Shown here: one piece after another, positions 6,157 through 10,284 of the stretch
Layout: each line of letters begins with the position of its first letter
Numbering within the stretch: the first letter of the stretch is position 1
Program-made: the position numbers and the translations under genes
Assembly (NCBI GenBank): GCA_030625995.1
Contig: DAOUPU010000075.1
Span: 1-10,284 of the forward strand
Origin: Flavobacteriaceae bacterium
GTDB taxonomy: Bacteria; Bacteroidota; Bacteroidia; Flavobacteriales; Flavobacteriaceae
Direction: 5' to 3'
Length of the DNA: 10,284 bases
Notes under the pieces: generated by a model
The model's input: the letters and a program-made list of their open reading frames with translations, nothing else
Told to the model about the DNA's origin: nothing
The model's database searches: none

Positions 6157-8272
6157 ATGGATAAAAAAAAGTACTATTAATTTACAAACTTCCATAGTAT
6201 ATTTAAAAGGGGTTGGACCTTCTCGAGCGGATCTTCTTGCAAAGGAACTGGGTATATTCAATTATGCAGATCTGCTTAATTCTTTCCCTAACAGATATAT
6301 TGACAGGACCCAATTTTTAAAAATAAACCAATTGCAATCAAACAATTCTGAAGTTCAAATTGTTGGAAAAATTACATCCTTAAGAACTGTGGAACAGAAA
6401 AAAGGCTCTCGACTGGTTGCAAATTTTATTGACGAAACAGGGAGTATGGAATTGATTTGGTTCAGAGGAGCGAAATGGATCAAAGATTCCATAAAATTGG
6501 ATACTCACTATGTAATTTTTGGGCGAGTGAATGCCTTTAAAAACACTTTCAGCATGCCCCATCCTGAGATGGAATTGGTTGCAGAATATAAAAAAAACCT
6601 TAGAACTTCCATGCAACCCGTGTATCCCTCAACGGAAAAATTAAATAATAGAGGAATTACGAACCGGGTAATTAATAAACTTATTCAAAGTTTATTTGAA
6701 GAAATTGGAAATAAATTTGAAGAAACTTTATCGGTTGAGATATTGGATAAAATGCAATTACTTAACAAAAGCGAAGCGATGTTTAATATTCATTTTCCAA
6801 AGAACCAATCCTTACTAACAAGAGCCAGGCAAAGATTAAAATTTGAAGAATTATTTTTTATCCAGTTGCAACTGATCAGAAAAAAACTAATTCGAAAAAG
6901 TAAAATCAAAGGCTATGTATTTGATAAAATAGGAGATCACTTTAATGATTTTTATAAGGATCATTTACCATTTAATCTGACCAATGCGCAGAAAAAAGTA
7001 ATTAAAGAGATTAGAAAAGATATTGGCAATGGAGCACAAATGAACAGATTATTACAAGGCGATGTTGGCTCCGGAAAAACAATTGTTGCGGTTATGAGCA
7101 TGCTAATCGCCCTGGATAATGGATTTCAGGCAGCATTCATTGCGCCTACTGAGATCCTGGCAATACAACATTATAATGCTGTAAATGAGTTGCTTGAGCA
7201 TATCGGTATTTCTATCAAACTCTTAACAGGCTCCTCCAAAACATCCGAAAGGAAAATAATACATCATGAGCTTGAAAACGGAGAACTTCAAATATTGATA
7301 GGAACACATGCTTTGTTAGAAGATAAGGTGAAGTTTAAAAACCTGGGAATTGCCATAATAGATGAACAACACAGATTTGGAGTTGCCCAACGCTCTAAAA
7401 TGTGGATGAAAAATGTACTACCTCCTCATATATTAGTAATGACCGCTACCCCTATACCCAGAACCCTGGCGATGAGTGTTTATGGAGATCTGGACATTTC
7501 GGTAATTGATGAGTTACCACCGGGAAGAAAGTCGATCAAAACCCTGCATCGATACGACAGGAACAGATTGGGCGTTTTTAAATTTATCAGAGATGAAATT
7601 GCCAAAGGAAGACAGATCTATATTGTTTACCCGTTGATCAAAGAATCAGAAAAAATGGATTATAAGGATCTGATGGATGGTTATGAGAGTATATCACGTG
7701 AATTTCCAATACCGAAGTACCAAATAAGTATCGTTCACGGTAAAATGAAATCAAAAGACAAAGATTTCGAAATGCAACGTTTTATAAAAAAAGAAACTCA
7801 AATTATGGTGGCTACTACGGTCATTGAAGTTGGTGTTAATGTACCCAATGCCAGTGTTATGATCATTGAAAGTGCTGAGCGTTTCGGTCTGTCACAATTG
7901 CATCAATTGAGAGGCAGAGTGGGGAGGGGTTCTGATCAGAGCTATTGTATCCTAATGTCGGGTTTTAAATTAACAAATGATGCCAAAACAAGATTGGAGA
8001 CCATGGTTAAAAGTAGTGATGGTTTTGAGATTGCAGAGGTGGATCTGAAACTTCGGGGTCCCGGAGATATCATGGGTACACAGCAAAGTGGTGTACTAAA
8101 CTTACGAATTGCCGATATTGTTAAAGACGCCGGTTTGCTTCAAAAAGCCAGAACCGTTGCTATTGATGTGCTGAAAGAAGATAATAATTTATCCTTGCCA
8201 AAAAATAGGAACATTAATTATACTTATCAGAAAATAACTCAAAATAAAGCTATTTGGGTGAATATTAGCTAG
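6157..8272 (+). CDS. recG: ATP-dependent DNA helicase RecG (start codon unresolved)
   Basis: RecG remodels stalled replication forks and branched DNA intermediates. The frame is open from 6158 to the stop at 8272, about 700 residues, the usual RecG length. The N-terminal YLKGVGPSRADLLAKELG and NSFPNRYIDRT segments are typical of the wedge region. An OB-fold follows (VQIVGKITSLRTVEQKKGSR). Then come helicase motifs: GDVGSGKT at 7058, DEQHRFG at 7361, TATPIPRT just after 7440, VIEVGVNVPNA, QLRGRVGRG, and the RecG-type LRGPGDIMGTQQSG. All key motor residues are intact. The anomaly is the start: in this frame there is no ATG, GTG or TTG until a TTG at 6332, which would delete about 55 conserved residues. 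The ATG at 6157 is in another frame and would join RecG if the A8 run at 6163-6170 had seven A's, giving MDKKSTINLQTS. This could be a sequencing indel, a real mutation, slippage or a rare start such as ATT at 6176. Confidence 0.93.
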
Positions 8273-8277
8273 ATAAT

Positions 8278-8363
8278 AACCACCCCGAATCCATTTACCA
8301 ATGGATCCACCCCACTGAAGCTCTAAGAACCACCCCGCCACCATCTATCGATGGAGCCACCCC
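8278..8363. repeat. Two copies of a 36-nt AACCACCCCG repeat unit
   Basis: Copies at 8278-8313 and 8328-8363 share the start AACCACCCCG and the end CCACCCC, with a dyad between them: ATCCATT/AATGGAT in the first, CCATC/GATGG in the second. The core bases differ but the pairing is kept, so the palindrome rather than its exact sequence seems to be conserved. A third copy is at 8610-8645. Confidence 0.75.
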
Positions 8364-8390
8364 TCCTTGAAAAAAAAGGAGGGGAATTTA
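8353..8390 (+). repeat. Palindromic element, copy A (CCCCTCCTT hairpin)
   Basis: CCCCTCCTT at 8360-8368 pairs perfectly with AAGGAGGGG at 8376-8384 around an A-rich loop, flanked by GAGCCA on the left and AATTT on the right. Copy B at 8419-8456 is the same design in the opposite orientation. The hairpin may also stop recG transcripts, although no T-tract follows. Confidence 0.7.
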
Positions 8391-8418
8391 GATCACATTT
8401 ATAATCTATATTTATAGA

Positions 8419-8456
8419 AAAATTCCTTCCCTTTTTTTAAGGGAAGGTGGCTTTGC
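8419..8456 (-). repeat. Palindromic element, copy B (inverted relative to copy A)
   Basis: CCTTCCCTT at 8425-8433 pairs perfectly with AAGGGAAGG at 8439-8447. Its reverse complement reads GCCACC, hairpin, GGAATTT, matching copy A with diverged stem bases that keep pairing. The two copies face each other about 30 bases apart, like a BIME pair. Confidence 0.65.
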
Positions 8457-8609
8457 CAGAACCAATATTAAGGAATATGAATTCTAATTATGCGGAGACG
8501 GAAGGGTTGACTAATTTGAGAATTATGAACTTGCTACTTTTGATTGGATGATTAGTCAAGTATAAATGAGATTTTTTTATAAATCTTTATAACATAAAAA
8601 TTCGAAGAA

Positions 8610-8690
8610 AACCACCCCGAATCCATTAACAATTAGATCCACCTCCAACCTAAGGCAGGCGGGCTACTTGAAAAAAAGGAGCCTCTACTG
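8610..8690 (+). repeat. Third, diverged copy of the AACCACCCCG unit with a hairpin remnant
   Basis: 8610-8645 begins AACCACCCCGAATCCATT, identical to the first copy over 18 bases, and ends GATCCACCTC. It is followed by a GC-rich insert (AAGGCAGGCGGGCT) and then ACTTGAAAAAAAGGAG, resembling the loop side of copy A. It looks like the same composite element (36-nt unit followed by hairpin) in a more degraded state. Confidence 0.6.
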
Positions 8691-8704
8691 TTAATGAAAA
8701 ATGG

Positions 8705-8724
8705 ATTCCCGTTTCCACGGGAAT
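8705..8724. repeat. ATTCCC-N8-GGGAAT palindrome
   Basis: ATTCCCGTTTCCACGGGAAT is an 8-bp perfect stem around TTCC. It fits the ATTCCC-N8-GGGAAT pattern known as dRS3 in Neisseria; similar 'GGATTCCCG...CGGGAATGACA' repeats occur in many bacterial genomes. The resemblance is in pattern only; common origin is not implied. Confidence 0.65.
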
Positions 8725-8740
8725 GACACATCGGAATTAC

Positions 8741-8778
8741 CTCCGTATATCTCTGTGCCTCCTCCGTGGATCTCTGTG
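8741..8778. repeat. Short tandem repeat CTCCGT..ATCTCTGTG (two units, period 21)
   Basis: CTCCGTATATCTCTGTG at 8741-8757 and CTCCGTGGATCTCTGTG at 8762-8778 agree at 15 of 17 positions. It resembles the 'CTCCGTG...CTCTGTG' intergenic repeats I recall from Bacteroidota genomes. Confidence 0.6.
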
Positions 8779-8784
8779 TAACAA

Positions 8785-8800
8785 TTTGTTATATAACAAA
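8785..8800. repeat. 16-bp perfect AT-rich palindrome
   Basis: TTTGTTATATAACAAA is fully self-complementary, 11 bases past the DUF2911 stop on the minus strand. It overlaps a second palindrome (TAACAATTTGTTA at 8779-8791), so two alternative pairings are possible. With no loop or T-tract it is a poor terminator, but no better one is seen for that gene. Confidence 0.45.
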
Positions 8801-8811
8801 CTTCAAAAAAC

Positions 8812-9912
8812 TTAAATTACCACACCCAGCTCCTTTAATAATTTTTCTGAATTTGCTTTCACGGCAGGTAAAGGATTCAATGTCAAGGATTTCTTTAGAT
8901 TCTTTATTGCATTCTTTTTGTCACCTATTGTTTTGTACCCTTCACCCAGACTATCATATACATTGGCATCAGTGGGGTTGTTCTTCACATTTAATTTAAA
9001 GAATTTAATAGCCAGATCATTTTCTTCTTCATTGAGCATCTGATAACCAAGAGCATTCAATTGATTTTTATTAGCCATGGAAGCGGCCTCATCAACCATT
9101 TTTAAAGCCTCTTCTTTCTTACCCATTTTTTGCAGTATTCTTGATTTGGTCATTGTATTATTATAGTTTTTCTGACTATAAAAGTTTCCACTTAGGGAGC
9201 CGTCTACCCAAACTAAAGCTTCATTTAGATCACCGTCGTTATTCAAGGCATAATTGGCCGCCTGCACCCAACTAGTATTAGAAAACCCAGCAGATCCTTC
9301 CAACTGATGCCTGATGTCATTTAATACAATTTCTGATACAGGAACTTCAATTTTAAATGGAATTTCTTTTTCTCCCCATTTTAAGGCAGCTGTTGCAGAG
9401 GTTTTATCAACAGCTATAAAATCGAATGTAAGCAGTTCTGTATGTGCTGTTTTATTTGCTTTAACAGTAACTTTTAAGGCGTCGTCTTCCGGATTGTAGA
9501 AATAACTACCCCAAGCAGTAGAATTTTTCGATAGAATAATATCTACATTGTCATTTTCATGAATTACCATAAATAATGCATAGGTTCCCGCTTCAATTTG
9601 TGCACCTTCAATACTCATCTCATCCGTGAATGTTATCGTGGTACTTTCATTTGCACCGGCACGCCAGGGAGATTCTTTGGCAGTTCCAAAGCCCAGGCTA
9701 TTCATTCCGTAAGGTACCAGTTTTCCCCATATTTCTCTTCCCTTTACACTTGGTCTGGAATAGTTGATGCTGATTTCGGAAATACCGACTGTTTGACTGA
9801 CTGTTGCTCTCTGGCTTCCTTGTGGGAGATCTAATTGAGCATTGATAGGGTTCGAAAAGAAACTAATGAGCCCGAAAAATAAAAATGGGGTCAGAATGTT
9901 TTTTAATTTCAT
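8812..9912 (-). CDS. Secreted DUF2911 protein with C-terminal TPR repeats
   Basis: 366 residues. The signal peptide (MKLKNILTPFLFFGLISFFS, likely cut after INA, before Gln26) indicates export. Residues about 27-175 are a DUF2911 domain with its hallmark segments: NYSRPSVKGREIWGKLVPYG, SPWRAGANESTTITF, EAGTYALFMVIHEND and the WGSYFYNPEDDALKVTV block. From about 225 to 355 come helical TPR-type repeats, including KSRILQKMGKKEEALKMVDE, MLNEEENDLAIKFFKLNVKN, and NVYDSLGEGYKTIGDKKNAI followed by LKKSLTLNPLP. This two-part design is common in Bacteroidota. No enzymatic activity is established for DUF2911, and the TPR part points to protein binding in the periplasm. The ATG at 9912 is directly before the signal peptide. 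The gene converges with recG across the repeat region and diverges from the DUF481 gene over 182 bases; no convincing promoter box is seen on its side. Confidence 0.9.
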   Translation of the reverse strand: MKLKNILTPFLFFGLISFFSNPINAQLDLPQGSQRATVSQTVGISEISINYSRPSVKGREIWGKLVPYGMNSLGFGTAKESPWRAGANESTTITFTDEMSIEGAQIEAGTYALFMVIHENDNVDIILSKNSTAWGSYFYNPEDDALKVTVKANKTAHTELLTFDFIAVDKTSATAALKWGEKEIPFKIEVPVSEIVLNDIRHQLEGSAGFSNTSWVQAANYALNNDGDLNEALVWVDGSLSGNFYSQKNYNNTMTKSRILQKMGKKEEALKMVDEAASMANKNQLNALGYQMLNEEENDLAIKFFKLNVKNNPTDANVYDSLGEGYKTIGDKKNAIKNLKKSLTLNPLPAVKANSEKLLKELGVVI

Positions 9913-10043
9913 AATGATTGATTTTGGGTTAATTATTAATTATTTGATTTTCAGAAAGCAATGTAAATAAATTTTGAAAAAGCATCTGTTATATAATTGT
10001 TAATTGAAAAGCTAAAATCTGTTAAAGTTTTGCGAAGTTTGAG

Positions 10044-10074
10044 TTGCTTAAAAGATTAAATAGTTTTATTTTTG
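10044..10074 (+). promoter_or_regulatory. Bacteroidota-type promoter for the DUF481 gene
   Basis: TTG at 10044-10046, a 20-base spacer, then TATTTTTG at 10067-10074, an exact TAnnTTTG. The ATG follows at 10095, giving a short leader. This is the clearest promoter in the window. Confidence 0.65.
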
Positions 10075-10094
10075 CCCGACTAAATCTTATAAAA

Positions 10095-10284
10095 ATGAAT
10101 TTAAAATATATAGCATTAGCTGTACTGATTCTTGTTAGTACTCTCATGTTCTCCCAGAAAGATTCCATTATTTTAAAGAATGACCATTTTTTGATCGGTA
10201 AAATTGAATCTATGGATCAAAATATTTTAGTTTTTGAAACGTCGTATAGTGATAGCGATTTTAAAATTGAATGGGATAAAGTAA
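10095..10284 (+). CDS. DUF481 (YdiY-like) secreted protein, N-terminus only
   Basis: 63 codons are present before the window ends. MNLKYIALAVLILVSTLMFS is a signal peptide, probably cut before Gln21. The mature part reads KDSIILKNDHFLIGKIESMD, then ILVFETSYSDSDFKIEWDKV. This is the repeated 'D.I.LkNGd.l.GeI..m..g.l.fet.YsdsdfkIeWdkV' opening of Bacteroidota DUF481 proteins, which continue into an outer-membrane beta barrel. Here the usual 'NGD' is NDH. Function in this family is poorly defined. It has a strong promoter match 21 bases upstream and diverges from the DUF2911 gene. Confidence 0.78.
   Translation, partial: MNLKYIALAVLILVSTLMFSQKDSIILKNDHFLIGKIESMDQNILVFETSYSDSDFKIEWDKV

Larger units (their letters stand above)
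8273..8811. other. Repeat-dense convergent intergenic region
   Basis: This 539-base stretch separates the converging recG and DUF2911 genes. It has no credible coding sequence. It carries three copies of a 36-nt unit starting AACCACCCCG, two palindromic hairpins in opposite orientation, an ATTCCC-N8-GGGAAT palindrome, a short tandem repeat and an AT-rich palindrome, each listed separately. GC-rich runs (CACCCC, GGAGGGG, GGCAGGCGGGC) stand out from the AT-rich background, which suggests the repeats came from outside or spread within the genome. Confidence 0.7.

Noticed and set aside
6163..6172. A-AAA-AAG programmed -1 frameshift site at the recG start
   Set aside because: The heptamer is present in the ATG frame, but a -1 shift does not lead into the RecG frame; only +1 or a one-base length change does.
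6332..8272. recG starting at TTG 6332
   Set aside because: It would cut off about 55 residues that match the conserved RecG N-terminus and are plainly encoded upstream in the same frame.
8507..8559. 9-bp inverted repeat TTGACTAAT/ATTAGTCAA as insertion-element ends or an att site
   Set aside because: The 35-base interior has no gene, no target-site duplication is visible, and such a short AT-rich match can be chance.
8518..8568. Short coding remnant reading ENYELATFDWMISQV before a stop
   Set aside because: An in-frame stop lies just upstream and I recognise no family; too short to support.
8278..8780. CRISPR array
   Set aside because: The repeats are palindromic, diverged, irregularly spaced and partly inverted; there are no uniform spacers and no cas genes.
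9913..9960. Minus-strand TTACATTG as promoter of the DUF2911 gene
   Set aside because: It does not keep the TAnnTTTG spacing and has no matching upstream TTG.

Overview
The window looks like an ordinary chromosomal segment of a low-GC member of the Bacteroidota, most likely a flavobacterium-like organism. The signs are: DUF2911-TPR and DUF481 secreted proteins, a neuromedin-U-like outer-membrane family, promoter elements of the Bacteroidota type (TAnnTTTG with an upstream TTG), almost no Shine-Dalgarno sequences, and palindromic CACCCC/GGGG repeats between genes. This placement is inference from gene content; there is no rRNA or other phylogenetic marker here.

Positions 1-3556 are all minus strand. 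They hold the first codons of a lipoprotein that is probably a sulfatase (1-102), a GNAT acetyltransferase (253-816), a small YdhR-like alpha/beta-barrel protein (889-1173), a decayed neuromedin-U-like gene with a frameshift and an in-frame stop (1229-1851), a strong hairpin terminator (1866-1894) and a full-length secreted Cys-type sulfatase (1931-3556). A 148-base intergenic region with a promoter-like box on each strand separates the sulfatase from a divergent AraC-family regulator (3705-4634), which is the obvious candidate to control it. A second probable sulfatase at the left edge suggests a small sulfated-glycan locus.

Positions 4749-5744 form a two-gene cell-envelope operon: a SnoaL-like lipoprotein and a glycine-zipper protein 9 bases downstream. 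It has its own promoter-like element and a good intrinsic terminator (5821-5863). The following 300 bases are non-coding apart from an exact 17-bp inverted repeat. Then comes recG (about 6157-8272). Its wedge-domain N-terminus is clearly encoded but has no in-frame ATG, GTG or TTG. The only nearby ATG lies one frame away across a run of eight A's.

The space between recG and the convergent DUF2911-TPR gene (8273-8811) is packed with short palindromic and direct repeats of several types. The DUF2911 gene (8812-9912, minus) diverges from the start of a DUF481 gene (10095 to the right edge, plus), which has a textbook Bacteroidota promoter.

I do not see a defence system, mobile element, CRISPR array, RNA gene or biosynthetic cluster. 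The points most worth a second look are the recG start, the decayed outer-membrane gene, the sulfatase/AraC pair and the repeat-dense region after recG.
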